The notes: generated from the sequence alone by a model not told the origin. A stretch of DNA of 64,000 bases from Pedobacter miscanthi (GCF_003315595.1 NZ_QNQU01000005.1:107717-171716), one strand, 5' to 3'; shown: positions 48,415 through 56,819, counted from the stretch's first letter. Made by a program: numbers and translations.

Positions 48415-48795
48415 CTATTTACCCTTATCTTTCGAGATCAATTGTTTTACGGTGTCGTGAAATACCCTGAAATCAACAGGTTTAACCAGTAATTTGTCGC
48501 CGTTTACCAGATCACCGATTGAATAAGTACTGTGTGAACTGATAAAAACGATAAATTTTACATTGTTTCTCAGCATACGGGCAATATCGAAACCGGAAAC
48601 ATCCATTTCGATATCGAGAAAAAGAAAATCAATTTTTTCGTAACCTTTAAAGGCTGCCATAGCATCTACCGGACTGGTAAAGCTAGCCTTTAATTCAAGA
48701 TTTTCGATGTTGGAAATATAACGTTCTATAATTTTAATGATAATGGGTTCGTCATCTAAAACTACGCAGCTGTATGATCCTGTCGGGCTGTTCAT
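48415..48795 (-). CDS. Stand-alone response-regulator receiver domain
   Basis: 126 residues from the ATG at 48795 (MNSPTGSYSCVVLDDEPII). It is a complete receiver domain: VVLDDEP acidic pocket, FLFLDIEMDVSGFDIA with the phospho-acceptor Asp, IVFISSHS and LVKPVD with the conserved Lys. It has no output domain; LytTR proteins have this same receiver type, so it may be a truncated LytTR regulator or a phosphate sink/connector. No kinase gene is adjacent. Upstream ATGs in the open frame to 48831 are less likely. Confidence 0.87.
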   Translation of the reverse strand: MNSPTGSYSCVVLDDEPIIIKIIERYISNIENLELKASFTSPVDAMAAFKGYEKIDFLFLDIEMDVSGFDIARMLRNNVKFIVFISSHSTYSIGDLVNGDKLLVKPVDFRVFHDTVKQLISKDKGK

Positions 48796-49062
48796 ATTCC
48801 TAATGGTTTTGTGGTTGTAGGGAAAAATCAAATGAAATTAACCAGGTTTCATCTGCTGTTAATTTAAGAAATAATATGCATAATTTAAACTACAATTATT
48901 ATTTTTTATGTAGCTGGTTTAAAGAAATGCCAGATCAGGTTTGCGTTTTAAGCCATCCAGATCTTTCCGTTGGATCTATCCAAAAAATATCTTTCTGGTT
49001 AGCTTTCTCGACTGCGTTTCACTGTTAATCTTGATTTATAAATCCCGACCAACTAAAAAACA

Positions 49063-49096
49063 AAAACCTCCAACAGATTGATCCATTGGAGGTTTT
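49063..49096. terminator. Bidirectional terminator hairpin
   Basis: AAAACCTCCAA (49063-49073) pairs perfectly with TTGGAGGTTTT (49086-49096) over a 12-nt loop. It sits just beyond the stop of the minus-strand secreted protein gene. Confidence 0.85.
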
Positions 49097-49117
49097 ATTT
49101 CACTAAAAGTGAAAATG

Positions 49118-49744
49118 TTATTTGTTCAGCTGTACCAGTGTTTGGCTTATCTGATTTTCATAAGCTTTATCAACATTTGGCAAACGCATTTTTGCAATGT
49201 TGTTTTCAACGTTTAATGATGGGTTTTCTGTTTTGGTAAGTGCTGCTATATCTCTTGTGGTGCTCGCCAGCATTTTAAGCGAAGCCATAAACTGACGGTC
49301 GATATTTCTGATTTTCTGTATATCAACGTTAGCATTATAATATTCAAAATTTGCCTTTTCGCTATTGCTGTGCTGTACGCTATCTAAGGTAACCAGTTTT
49401 TCAGTGATTTGATTTAAAACCTCATCCGATAATTCCAATCCCTGAATACCCACAACACGGTTATTTTTTACATAATAATCAAGGCCGTTAAATGATATGA
49501 TGGTTAAGTTATTTCTGCTAAAAATATATTCAGCTTTCGGAAGGTTACCGCTTCTGTATTTTTTATTAAAATTGGTTTTCTGGTTGCCCAATCTTTCAAT
49601 CATCTCATTCCCGTTTACCCTTTCGATATTTTCGAATAAAGTTGACTGTTTGTTTTGATTATGTTGCGCCATTACTTGTATCGTGGAGGAAGTGAGAGAG
49701 GCGATTAAAAGAAATACGAAAGAAGTTCGTCTAGCAGTTTTCAT
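49118..49744 (-). CDS. Secreted protein of unknown function
   Basis: 208 residues. A signal peptide (~1-26, FVFLLIASLTSSTIQVMAQ) precedes a mostly helical, Asn- and Lys-rich mature part (FENIERVNGNEMIERLGNQKTNFNKKYRSG, YIFSRNNLTIISFNGLDYYVKNNRVVGIQG). No cysteines or catalytic motif. No family recognised. It is a lone gene closed by a terminator on its 3' side. Confidence 0.7.
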   Translation of the reverse strand: MKTARRTSFVFLLIASLTSSTIQVMAQHNQNKQSTLFENIERVNGNEMIERLGNQKTNFNKKYRSGNLPKAEYIFSRNNLTIISFNGLDYYVKNNRVVGIQGLELSDEVLNQITEKLVTLDSVQHSNSEKANFEYYNANVDIQKIRNIDRQFMASLKMLASTTRDIAALTKTENPSLNVENNIAKMRLPNVDKAYENQISQTLVQLNK

Positions 49745-49993
49745 GCGGCAAAGATAAAATAATCAAATCTTTTTCCGAACTATTTGTATGTTTAATATTA
49801 CAGTTTTAAAGCTTTTTTGAAATTTTATTGATGATAAAAATCAACACTTTGGTTTATTGTTGTGTTTTTTGTTAGACAATGATTCGATAACTGTGATTTT
49901 TTCCAGCAGGTGTTGATTGAAATAACTGGCATCTGACCATGTTAAATGTAGGGTAATTAATAAAAACTTAACATCAGGTTTATATAGCACCCA

Positions 49994-50001
49994 TACTTTT
50001 G
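49994..50001 (+). promoter_or_regulatory. Promoter -7-like box
   Basis: TACTTTTG fits the Bacteroidota consensus TAnnTTTG. It lies ~50 bp before an orphan terminator and ~143 bp before the next gene start. No clear -33 box was identified. Confidence 0.4.
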
Positions 50002-50007
50002 CAGTGT

Positions 50008-50083
50008 AAAATATTTGGTTAGTATTTATACAGGTTTAGTTAGTTGATAAAAAAAGGCCTCAATGGATGTTGTGGCCTTTTTA
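50008..50083 (+). ncRNA. Candidate short transcript or leader ending in a terminator
   Basis: A TAnnTTTG box at 49994 is followed ~50 bp later by the terminator AAAAAGGCC (50051-50059) / GGCCTTTTT (50074-50082). No plus-strand gene lies upstream for more than 2 kb that this terminator could serve. I therefore infer either a small RNA of ~75 nt or an attenuating leader for the lipoprotein gene at 50144. No sequence family was recognised. Confidence 0.3.
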
Positions 50084-50143
50084 ATTTTCTTCAAAACAAA
50101 AAGATAGGTTTTGCGTTTCATCCATAAATCAAAAAAACCTCTT

Positions 50144-51040
50144 ATGAAAAACATCTTTTTATTATTGCTCTCAGCAATGTTGCTATCCCTTAGTGCTTGT
50201 GCCCAAAGTCCAATTGCGTCAAATCCAACACCCATAAAAATTGAAAAAAAGGCCGGTTATATTACTGCACAACCTTATTACCAGATCGATTTCAGCGCTG
50301 CTTTATGTTTGTTCGAGGTAAGGGTTAACGATGTGCTGGTATTTATGCTCGATCTGCCCGGACAAACTTCTTCAACCATGCCGATCAATCAGGCTATTTT
50401 ACAAAGCGGGAAGCAGCAGATTTCGGTTAAACTACTTCCAATGGCGGGCCAGAAAGTATTGAGTCCGGATGCTTCTTTTAAATACACCATTAAAGTTTAT
50501 GATGCAGCTAAAAACCTCGATTTTAAGGAACAGTTGCCAGGTGAATACGCTGTTGAAAAGGTAAATCCTGCCAAAAAACAGGCTTCACTAAGTCAAACTG
50601 CAACTTTTAATGCCGAAGTACCTTATACCGTTAATGCCTACCAAACCGGTACCGATCTTAAATCAGTTGCCGGATTGAATGATAAATTACATCGCGCTTA
50701 TCAAAAACTGGCCGAAATGATTGCAAAAGGAGATCTGGAAGAGCTTAAAAAGCTGATAACGAATAGGGAAGAACTTGCTGCTGTAACCATGTACCTGAGT
50801 AAAGAGGAAAGCGATGGAAGGATGAAAAGTATGTTGGGCGACTTAAAATCAGGCTTTAAAATGTTACCGATTCCGGCAAATGCGCAGGTTAAGCTATCTG
50901 CTAACGGCAAAATAGCGAGTTTGGTTACTCCAACCGGGGGTTCCGTAATTAAGCTCCGAAACGAAAAAGCACAGGAAGAAATGGAATTGGAGTTTACTTT
51001 TTACATTCCGGTGGGCAAAACAGCACTCGAAATTATCTAA
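50144..51040 (+). CDS. Lipoprotein of unknown function
   Basis: 298 residues from the ATG at 50144 (MKNIFLLLLSAMLLSLSACAQSP), with the lipobox Cys in LSLSACAQ. The mature part starts with a beta-rich segment (GYITAQPYYQIDFSAALCLFEVRVNDVLVFML, then KQQISVKLLP), followed by a charged helix (RAYQKLAEMIAKGDLEELKKLITNREEL) and a C-terminal beta part. No family recognised. It precedes the TetR gene by ~100 bp in the same direction but probably has its own promoter. Confidence 0.78.
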   Translation: MKNIFLLLLSAMLLSLSACAQSPIASNPTPIKIEKKAGYITAQPYYQIDFSAALCLFEVRVNDVLVFMLDLPGQTSSTMPINQAILQSGKQQISVKLLPMAGQKVLSPDASFKYTIKVYDAAKNLDFKEQLPGEYAVEKVNPAKKQASLSQTATFNAEVPYTVNAYQTGTDLKSVAGLNDKLHRAYQKLAEMIAKGDLEELKKLITNREELAAVTMYLSKEESDGRMKSMLGDLKSGFKMLPIPANAQVKLSANGKIASLVTPTGGSVIKLRNEKAQEEMELEFTFYIPVGKTALEII

Positions 51041-51101
51041 AACGACTTTATTTAAAGCCAAATCCTATATCTGCAAAAAATATCTTTTGATTTATTTGTT
51101 T

Positions 51102-51120
51102 ATAAATGAATAATCATTTA
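51102..51120. promoter_or_regulatory. Candidate TetR operator upstream of the regulator
   Basis: ATAAATGAATAATCATTTA, an imperfect palindrome (AAATGA-ATAA-TCATTT), lies 25 bp before the TetR start. Its reverse complement with one mismatch occurs at 51782-51800 before the MFS unit. Confidence 0.55.
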
Positions 51121-51145
51121 TTTTTGTCGAGGTTTAAATTTGATT

Positions 51146-51757
51146 ATGCGTACAAGGGATATCAATAAAGAACAGTTAGTAAAGCAGAAAGCCATCGAAA
51201 CCATTGTAAAATATGGACTGGAGGGTTTTACCATCAATAAACTGGCAAAAGCCTGCGGTATATCGGTGGGTACGCCTTATGTGTACTACAAGGATAAAGA
51301 CGATCTGATTGTTAAAATTGTAATGGAAGAGGGGGCAAGGATGGAGGAGGCTATGTTACTTGATTTTGACCCTGAAGCGTCGTTGGAGGATGGATTGCGC
51401 ATCCAATGGCGGAACCGCTATAAATACATGATTGAAAACCCATTGCTCGGACAGTTTTTCGATCAGATTAACAGTTCTACTTATCAGGATCAGTTTTTAA
51501 AAATGTTTAATGGCGAAGAAGGAAACTTGATGAGCCTGTTTAAAAAAGACATCAGCGCTTTTATCCATAATGTAGTAAAAAGGGGCGAAATGGATGAAAT
51601 GCCCTTCGAAGTGTATTGGTCGGTGGCATACTCGCCGTTATATTCCTTGCTCCGTTTTCACCATAGGGGAAAAAGCATCGGTGGTAAACCTTTTCAGATC
51701 ACCGATGAGATATTATGGGCTGCGTTCGACCGCGTTGTAAAGGCTTTAAAAAACTAA
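51146..51757 (+). CDS. TetR/AcrR family transcriptional regulator
   Basis: 203 residues from the ATG at 51146 (MRTRDINKEQL); a TTG 6 bp upstream is in frame. The HTH is clear: AIETIVKYGLEGFTINKLAKACGISVGTPYVYYKDKDDLIVKIV. The C-terminal ligand-binding domain is less conserved. The gene is followed by its own terminator, then an operator-like palindrome, a 72-residue protein and an MFS transporter. Repression of its own gene and the transporter is the likely role. Confidence 0.92.
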   Translation: MRTRDINKEQLVKQKAIETIVKYGLEGFTINKLAKACGISVGTPYVYYKDKDDLIVKIVMEEGARMEEAMLLDFDPEASLEDGLRIQWRNRYKYMIENPLLGQFFDQINSSTYQDQFLKMFNGEEGNLMSLFKKDISAFIHNVVKRGEMDEMPFEVYWSVAYSPLYSLLRFHHRGKSIGGKPFQITDEILWAAFDRVVKALKN

Positions 51758-51769
51758 AGCCTTTTTTTT
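51739..51769 (+). terminator. Rho-independent terminator overlapping the tetR stop
   Basis: AAAGGCTTTA (51739-51748) pairs with TAAAGCCTTT (51755-51764) and runs into a T tract. The stop codon TAA lies inside the stem. Confidence 0.85.
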
Positions 51770-51781
51770 GAAGTATTTTAT

Positions 51782-51800
51782 TAAATAATTATTCATTTAT
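51782..51800. promoter_or_regulatory. Candidate TetR operator upstream of the MFS unit
   Basis: TAAATAATTATTCATTTAT is the reverse complement of the site at 51102-51120 at 18 of 19 positions. It ends 2 bp before the ATG of the 72-residue protein, so binding would cover the transcript start or leader. Confidence 0.55.
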
Positions 51801-51802
51801 GA

Positions 51803-52021
51803 ATGGAAAATTTTGATCACATCTTATTGTTTAAGACTAATCTAGAAGCTGCCGATCAGCTCCAGATAACAGAGCTGTTTAATAAAGAGGGGATAACAGG
51901 GTGGAACATCGATCTTGATGATGAAGACCATGTGCTGCGTGTGGTATCGTACTCTTTAAAACACAGTTACATTATACAACTCATTAGGGGTTGCGGCTTC
52001 GAATGCTGCGAACTCACTTAA
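51803..52021 (+). CDS. Small conserved-looking protein, possible HMA-like fold
   Basis: 72 residues (MENFDHILLFKTNLEAADQ...). It has a beta-alpha-beta-beta-alpha-beta pattern like heavy-metal-associated ferredoxin folds (FDHILLFKTNL, ITGWNIDLDDEDHVLRVVS, YIIQLIRGCGFECCELT). The N-terminal CxxC is absent, but three cysteines lie near the C-terminus (Gly-Cys-Gly-Phe-Glu-Cys-Cys). It is 10 bp upstream of an MFS gene and behind a TetR operator candidate, so it probably works with the transporter. The fold assignment is tentative. Confidence 0.75.
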   Translation: MENFDHILLFKTNLEAADQLQITELFNKEGITGWNIDLDDEDHVLRVVSYSLKHSYIIQLIRGCGFECCELT

Positions 52022-52031
52022 AAGAAATAAA

Positions 52032-53318
52032 ATGAAAAATAAACAGGATATTATTCCATTTACGGGTTACCAGAAAATTGTGGTATTTATACTGGCCATG
52101 ACCCAGTTTACCGTTATACTCGATTTTATGATTATGTCGCCATTGGGCGATATGCTGATGAAATCGCTCGATCTTAAACCTGCTGCCTTTGGTGTTGCCG
52201 TATCGGCCTATGCTTTTAGTGCCGGTATTTCCGGTTTACTTACTGCAGGTTTTGCCGATAAGTTCGACCGTAAAAAACTTTTGGTGTTTTTTTACTCAGG
52301 CTTTATTATCGGTACGGTTTTATGCGGATTGGCTACCACTTACCCGATGCTTTTAGCCGCACGGATTATTACAGGACTTTTTGGTGGCGTAATCGGTTCC
52401 ATTTCGCTGGCCATTATTGCCGATCTTTTTGCGTTGGAACAACGTGGCAGGGTGATGGGTTTTGTGCAAATGGGCTTTGGTGCCAGTCAGGTTTTAGGCA
52501 TACCCATTGGTATTTATGTGGCCAATGCCTGGGGCTGGGAATCGCCATTTTTGTTAACGGCTGGCTTAGGACTTATTATTGCCATTGTAATTTTGCTTCA
52601 GTTAAAACCGGTTAACCAGCACCTGCTGGTGCAACGCGATACATCGGCATTGAAACATTTATGGCATACGGTTGCCAAACGCGATTACCGTATCGGCTTT
52701 GCCGCAACGGCAGTTTTATCGGTAGGTGGTTTTATGATGATGCCCTTCGGCAGTGCATTTGCCGTAAACAACCTGGGTTTAACCAATGCACAGTTACCAA
52801 TATTATTTATGACTTCTGGTATCTGTTCGTTAGTGATTATGCCACTTATTGGCCGTTTGAGCGATAAAGTAAGCAAGTTTAAACTATTTACCATTGCAAC
52901 GATATGGCTAATGGTGGTTTGTGTTATTTATACCAATTTATCAACTACGCCATTTTACCTGGTGCTTGTATTTAATGTACTGATGATGATGGGGATGCTA
53001 AGCAGGATGGTACCATCGAGTGCATTAACAAGTGCGGTACCCGATATGGCCGATAGGGGTGCTTTTATGAGTATCAATGCTTCATTACAGCAGATTGCTG
53101 GCGGTATTGCAGCTACTGCCGCAGGGATAATTGTAGTGCAGAAAACCAAATTTAGTCCTTTGGAGCATTACAATACCGTGGGGTATGTAGTGGTGGCCAT
53201 TTCGGCATTGAGTATATTTTTATTGTTCCGTGTAAGCCAGATTATCGCCAGGAAAAATACAAACAAAACGGTAGTGCCAGAAGCTGCAGCGGAAATGGTA
53301 TTGAGTGAAGGAATTTAA
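52032..53318 (+). CDS. Major facilitator superfamily transporter
   Basis: 428 residues with twelve predicted membrane helices. MFS motif A is recognisable as GFADKFDRKKLL after helix 2 and as GRLSDKVSKFKL after helix 8; helix 5 has GFGASQVLGIPIGIYV. The type resembles AraJ/CmlA-like drug or sugar exporters (DHA1). It should export a small molecule across the inner membrane. It follows the 72-residue protein by 10 bp and is likely controlled by the TetR protein. Confidence 0.92.
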   Translation: MKNKQDIIPFTGYQKIVVFILAMTQFTVILDFMIMSPLGDMLMKSLDLKPAAFGVAVSAYAFSAGISGLLTAGFADKFDRKKLLVFFYSGFIIGTVLCGLATTYPMLLAARIITGLFGGVIGSISLAIIADLFALEQRGRVMGFVQMGFGASQVLGIPIGIYVANAWGWESPFLLTAGLGLIIAIVILLQLKPVNQHLLVQRDTSALKHLWHTVAKRDYRIGFAATAVLSVGGFMMMPFGSAFAVNNLGLTNAQLPILFMTSGICSLVIMPLIGRLSDKVSKFKLFTIATIWLMVVCVIYTNLSTTPFYLVLVFNVLMMMGMLSRMVPSSALTSAVPDMADRGAFMSINASLQQIAGGIAATAAGIIVVQKTKFSPLEHYNTVGYVVVAISALSIFLLFRVSQIIARKNTNKTVVPEAAAEMVLSEGI

Positions 53319-53410
53319 CCGGCTGATCAATTAATCACCCGTTGATCACAATAAATGCCTTAATAAAACGTCTTAGTATCGCTGAAAAGCGTTAATTGTT
53401 TTAAAATGAT

Positions 53411-53418
53411 TAGTTTTG
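53411..53418 (+). promoter_or_regulatory. Promoter -7-like box
   Basis: TAGTTTTG matches TAnnTTTG and lies 71 bp before the histone-like gene start. No clear -33 box was found. Confidence 0.4.
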
Positions 53419-53489
53419 CGGCCTGCCTGAACAGGACAGAAATTAATATTGATTTACGGATGGTCTATCATCCTATAAGAAAAAAAACT

Positions 53490-53669
53490 ATGGACAAATT
53501 TAAAGAAGTACAAAATCTGATCGCTTCGGTTGAGGCAGATGTAACCAAATTTTACGACGGTGGTAATGCTGCTGCAGGTACACGTGTACGTAAAGCCATG
53601 CAGGACCTTAAAGTTTTAGCTCAGGATATCAGGGCTGAAGTAACAGAGAAAAAAAATAGCGCTAAATAA
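53490..53669 (+). CDS. Histone H1-like protein (Hc1-type)
   Basis: 59 residues from the ATG at 53490 (MDKFKEVQNLIASVEADVTKFYDG). The sequence is a helical Lys-rich protein (KFYDGGNAAAGTRVRKAMQDLKVLAQDIRAEV, then a basic tail KKNSAK), the compact Hc1-like form common in Bacteroidota. It should bind DNA and help compact the nucleoid. An upstream in-frame ATG at 53406 overlaps the -7-like box and is unlikely. A terminator follows. Confidence 0.85.
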   Translation: MDKFKEVQNLIASVEADVTKFYDGGNAAAGTRVRKAMQDLKVLAQDIRAEVTEKKNSAK

Positions 53670-53697
53670 TTAAATTACTGCGTTTTGGGAAAACAAG

Positions 53698-53728
53698 AGC
53701 CCTTCGACATAAAATCGGAGGGCTTTTA
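53698..53728 (+). terminator. Rho-independent terminator
   Basis: AGCCCTTCGA (53698-53707) pairs with TCGGAGGGCT (53715-53724), with one G-T pair, then TTTT. It closes the histone-like gene. Confidence 0.85.
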
Positions 53729-53735
53729 TTGTTTT

Positions 53736-54256
53736 AAGAAGTCAAGTTTGTAGACCATTTGGTTACAACATAATCTTTAAACTTGACTTCTTTTTAGCTT
53801 CTGCTCTTAATCAATAAACCCGATGTGATAGTTATCGGATGTCGCGGAAGCCAAAAGCTTTTTCTGCTTTTGTTGCAGCAAAAAGCGGGACTGAAAATGC
53901 CAAACGCACCAAACCATTCATTTCCAAAATACCTATAGAAATAACTAACAAGGCTATTTTTTTTGGTATATTCATTAAAGAAGTCATTTTGTAGATCATT
54001 CGGATACAACAAAATCTTTAAACTTGACTTCTTTGGAAGGTTAATGCTGGTAGGACCTGCCCCTAATCAATAAACCCGATTGCCGCGGAAACCAAAAGCT
54101 TTTTCAGCTTTTGTTGCAGCAAAAAGCGGGACTGAAAATGCCAAACGCACTGAACCGTTCATTTCCAAAAATCATTCAAACCCCATTGCAGTTTAGTTAA
54201 AGAAGTCATTTTGTACACCCTTTGTATACGACGTAAACTTTAAACTTGACTTCTTT
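53736..54256. repeat. Triplicated inverted-repeat element with two copies of a ~120-bp spacer
   Basis: Three copies (53736-53792, 53977-54034, 54198-54256) share the ends AAGAAGTCA... and ...TTAAACTTGACTTCTT; the first has perfect 14-bp arms. Between them lie two similar spacers (53809-53930 and 54063-54172) with CCAAAAGCTTTTTC, AGCAAAAAGCGGGACTGAAA and ATGCCAAACGCAC segments. On the minus strand each spacer holds a short frame encoding a peptide of about 30 residues (MNGLVRLAFSVPLFAATKAE; in the second copy Ser replaces Leu at position 4). No transposase was seen. Confidence 0.8.
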
Positions 54257-54350
54257 GGTATTTTGAGACAATACGTTGAAAGGTTGATCGGTGTTTATAC
54301 CTTCATAACGGATTTCTTCTGTTTCTTTGTTTCACACACAAACTAACCAA

Positions 54351-55427
54351 ATGAATACCGTTTTAAAAACCAAACAACATTTTAAAATCCTCGATGGATT
54401 GAGGGGGATTGCCGCAATTGCCGTTGTAATTTTCCATTTTATGGAATTTGCTGTTCCCGATTATAAGGATAATTTTATTGCACACAGTTACCTGGCGGTC
54501 GATTTTTTCTTTTGCCTTTCGGGTTTTGTAATTGCTTATGCATACGATAGCAAGGTAGAAAGTATAGGTGTATTGCGTTTTATTCAATCTCGGTTGATCC
54601 GTTTGCATCCGCTGGTGCTTATTGGTGCATTACTGGGACTGCTCACTTTTATTTTCGATCCTTTTAGCAACTTATATCAGGGTTATGGTTTGGGGCAAAC
54701 GCTGCTGATGTTCCTGTCTGCCGGAACATTGATTCCATATCCCCTGGTGCATGAGCGTTATTTTAATCTCTTTCACCTTAACCCGCCTACCTGGTCGCTG
54801 TTTTGGGAATATATGGCGAATATTCTTTATGTATTTGTACTCTATAAGATTAAGAACCGGTTGTTATGGTTACTGGTTATCATCGCTGCTTTAATGCTGG
54901 GTTACGAGGCTTATCATGTGGGGAATTTAGCAGTAGGATGGGGTGGCGACAATTTTTTTGGTGGCGGTGCACGCATTTTTTATTCATTTTTAATGGGAAT
55001 GCTGGTTTATCGCTCCAGTTGGATCATTAAATCGAACATTGGCTTTGTATTGATGGGGTTATTGCTGTTCGGCGTGTTTCTGATTCCTTTTAACGATCAG
55101 TTTAACTGGTTAACCGACTCGGTTGCCGTAATTTTTTACTTTCCGTTTTTGGTTGCTTTAGGAGCAGGAGCCAACTTAAAAGCAGGTTACGATAAGATCT
55201 GCAGGTTTTTTGGCGATATTTCGTATCCTTTATACATGATCCATTACCCTTTTCTCTGGATTTTTTTAAGTTATGTAGAGGCGAAGAAACCAGTTATGAA
55301 CGAAATGGTGATGGTAATTATCATATCTTTATTTTTATTGATTGCTTTGGCTTACCTTATTATGATTTTTGTTGATCAACCGATCCGTAAATATTTTAAT
55401 GCCAGGATTAAGAAAAACACAATTTAG
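54351..55427 (+). CDS. Acyltransferase family 3 membrane protein (OatA/NodX-like)
   Basis: 358 residues from the ATG at 54351 (MNTVLKTKQHFKILDG). Landmark of the family is ILDGLRGIAAIAVVIFHFMEF with the catalytic His in the first helix, then SYLAVDFFFCLSGFVIAYAYD and RLIRLHPLVLIG. Ten or so membrane helices follow, ending ISYPLYMIHYPF. These enzymes O-acetylate surface polysaccharides or peptidoglycan; the target is unknown. The next gene starts 7 bp downstream, so they are co-transcribed. Confidence 0.92.
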   Translation: MNTVLKTKQHFKILDGLRGIAAIAVVIFHFMEFAVPDYKDNFIAHSYLAVDFFFCLSGFVIAYAYDSKVESIGVLRFIQSRLIRLHPLVLIGALLGLLTFIFDPFSNLYQGYGLGQTLLMFLSAGTLIPYPLVHERYFNLFHLNPPTWSLFWEYMANILYVFVLYKIKNRLLWLLVIIAALMLGYEAYHVGNLAVGWGGDNFFGGGARIFYSFLMGMLVYRSSWIIKSNIGFVLMGLLLFGVFLIPFNDQFNWLTDSVAVIFYFPFLVALGAGANLKAGYDKICRFFGDISYPLYMIHYPFLWIFLSYVEAKKPVMNEMVMVIIISLFLLIALAYLIMIFVDQPIRKYFNARIKKNTI

Positions 55428-55434
55428 TCATCCA

Positions 55435-56595
55435 ATGAAAGTTTTTATATCTCTTGTTTTGTTCAGTTTTGTTACTGCTATATCGCTGCAGGCACAGGAT
55501 CTGGACAGCATTAAGTTTAAAGTTACTGCTGCAACCGAATGGAGCAATTTATTTAAGAGAACCGATGGCTGGTTCGGTGGTGATGGGATTTACAGTATTC
55601 CATTAAACGGGAAAGAATCATCTCCACCTAAGGCAAAAAAAACGTTATTTATCTTTAGCGATAGCATGATCGGAAAGGTGACCAACGGTAAAATGGATCC
55701 CAACGCCGTAATGATCCACAATGCTGCTGCTGTTTTAGATGGGAATGAGCCTGATCCCAATAAAATCAGTTTCAGCTGGAAAAAAGCGAGCGAAAAACCC
55801 GAATCTATATTTGAACCTAAAACGCGTTTAACTAATACAGGTGATTATTATTGGCTCGGCGATGGTTTTGTAAACCAGGAGCTGGATAATGCCATTTTCA
55901 TTTTTGGTTATCGCATAAAAAGTACTGGCGGTGGTGCTTTTGGCTTTGCTGAAGTAGGCAATACTTTGATTAAAATTAAGGCCAGCGAAGCTTTGCCTTT
56001 TCAAAATTATGAGCAAAAGGATACGCCCTTTTATCTCAATCAGGATGGCGAAACAGGTTCTTTTGGTGCTGGTATTTATGTGAATACGAAACAGGCTGGC
56101 GAGGCTAACGCCGATGGTTATATTTATGTGTACGGTACTTTTGGGAAAACCAAAAAACTTTTAGTGGCAAGGGTACTGCCTAAAGACTTTGAAAACTATA
56201 ACAAATGGACTTACTGGGATGGAACGAACTGGCAGGCTGATATTAAAAAATCTGCTGCGGTAAGCGAGCAGGTCTCGAACGAACTCAGTGTTTCTCAACT
56301 GCCTGATGGACGTTACGCATTGGTTTTTCAGCAAAGTGGTATCGGGAGGCATATTTGTATGCAGCTCGGCAAAACACCTTATGGACCTTTTGGTAAGGTA
56401 ATTAAATTATGGGATACCTCAGAAGCCATTGAACTGAAATCGTTTTTTACCTACAATGCCAAGGCACACCCGGGTTTATCAAAAAAAGGAGAGTTGCTGA
56501 TCAGTTATAATGTAAACTCATTCGATTTTTTAAAGGATCTGCAAACGCATCCTAATCTTTACAGGCCTAGGTTTATTAAAGTAAAGTTTGAATAG
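55435..56595 (+). CDS. Secreted beta-propeller protein (DUF5005-like)
   Basis: 386 residues from the ATG at 55435 (MKVFISLVLFSFVTAISLQAQ). A signal peptide precedes a domain of repeated beta blades: RTDGWFGGDGIYSIPLNGKE, KTLFIFSDSMIGKV, YYWLGDGFVNQELDNAIFIFGYRI, DGYIYVYGTFGKTKKLLVARV, LPDGRYALVFQQSG and KGELLISYNVNSFDF. The layout is that of five-bladed GH43/DUF5005-like proteins and may bind or cleave sugars, but no catalytic triad was proven. It is 7 bp downstream of an acyltransferase gene, suggesting a joint role in surface glycan modification. Confidence 0.7.
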   Translation: MKVFISLVLFSFVTAISLQAQDLDSIKFKVTAATEWSNLFKRTDGWFGGDGIYSIPLNGKESSPPKAKKTLFIFSDSMIGKVTNGKMDPNAVMIHNAAAVLDGNEPDPNKISFSWKKASEKPESIFEPKTRLTNTGDYYWLGDGFVNQELDNAIFIFGYRIKSTGGGAFGFAEVGNTLIKIKASEALPFQNYEQKDTPFYLNQDGETGSFGAGIYVNTKQAGEANADGYIYVYGTFGKTKKLLVARVLPKDFENYNKWTYWDGTNWQADIKKSAAVSEQVSNELSVSQLPDGRYALVFQQSGIGRHICMQLGKTPYGPFGKVIKLWDTSEAIELKSFFTYNAKAHPGLSKKGELLISYNVNSFDFLKDLQTHPNLYRPRFIKVKFE

Positions 56596-56598
56596 GCC

Positions 56599-56730
56599 TG
56601 TCATCCTGAGTGCAATGAAGGATCTTTTAATTTCCGCATTAACTTCTGGATTTCGTTACCCGCGTTACTTCATTATCAACCACTCCGTCATTGCGAGGAG
56701 GCTTTTTCAGCCGACAAAGCAATCTTACTA
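56599..56730. repeat. REP-like palindromic elements
   Basis: GTCATCCTGAGTGCAATGAA (from ~56599) and CCGTCATTGCGAGGAGGC with a following CAGCCGACAAAGCAATCTTA (56687-56729). The second matches the element at 38.83 kb. Confidence 0.75.
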
Positions 56731-56819
56731 CTATGGGTTATCCGCAATTCCTTTCGTCATTTTGACAGTAGTGGAGAAATCTGCTGAATATAATCCCTAT
56801 AACTACATTTCTGGCTTAC

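Noticed and set aside
53794..54012. 72-codon minus-strand frame in the triplicated element
   Set aside because: This frame is not preserved in the second spacer copy, whereas another, shorter frame is.
53736..54256. Insertion sequence
   Set aside because: No transposase frame lies inside or next to the inverted repeats; at most a non-autonomous element.
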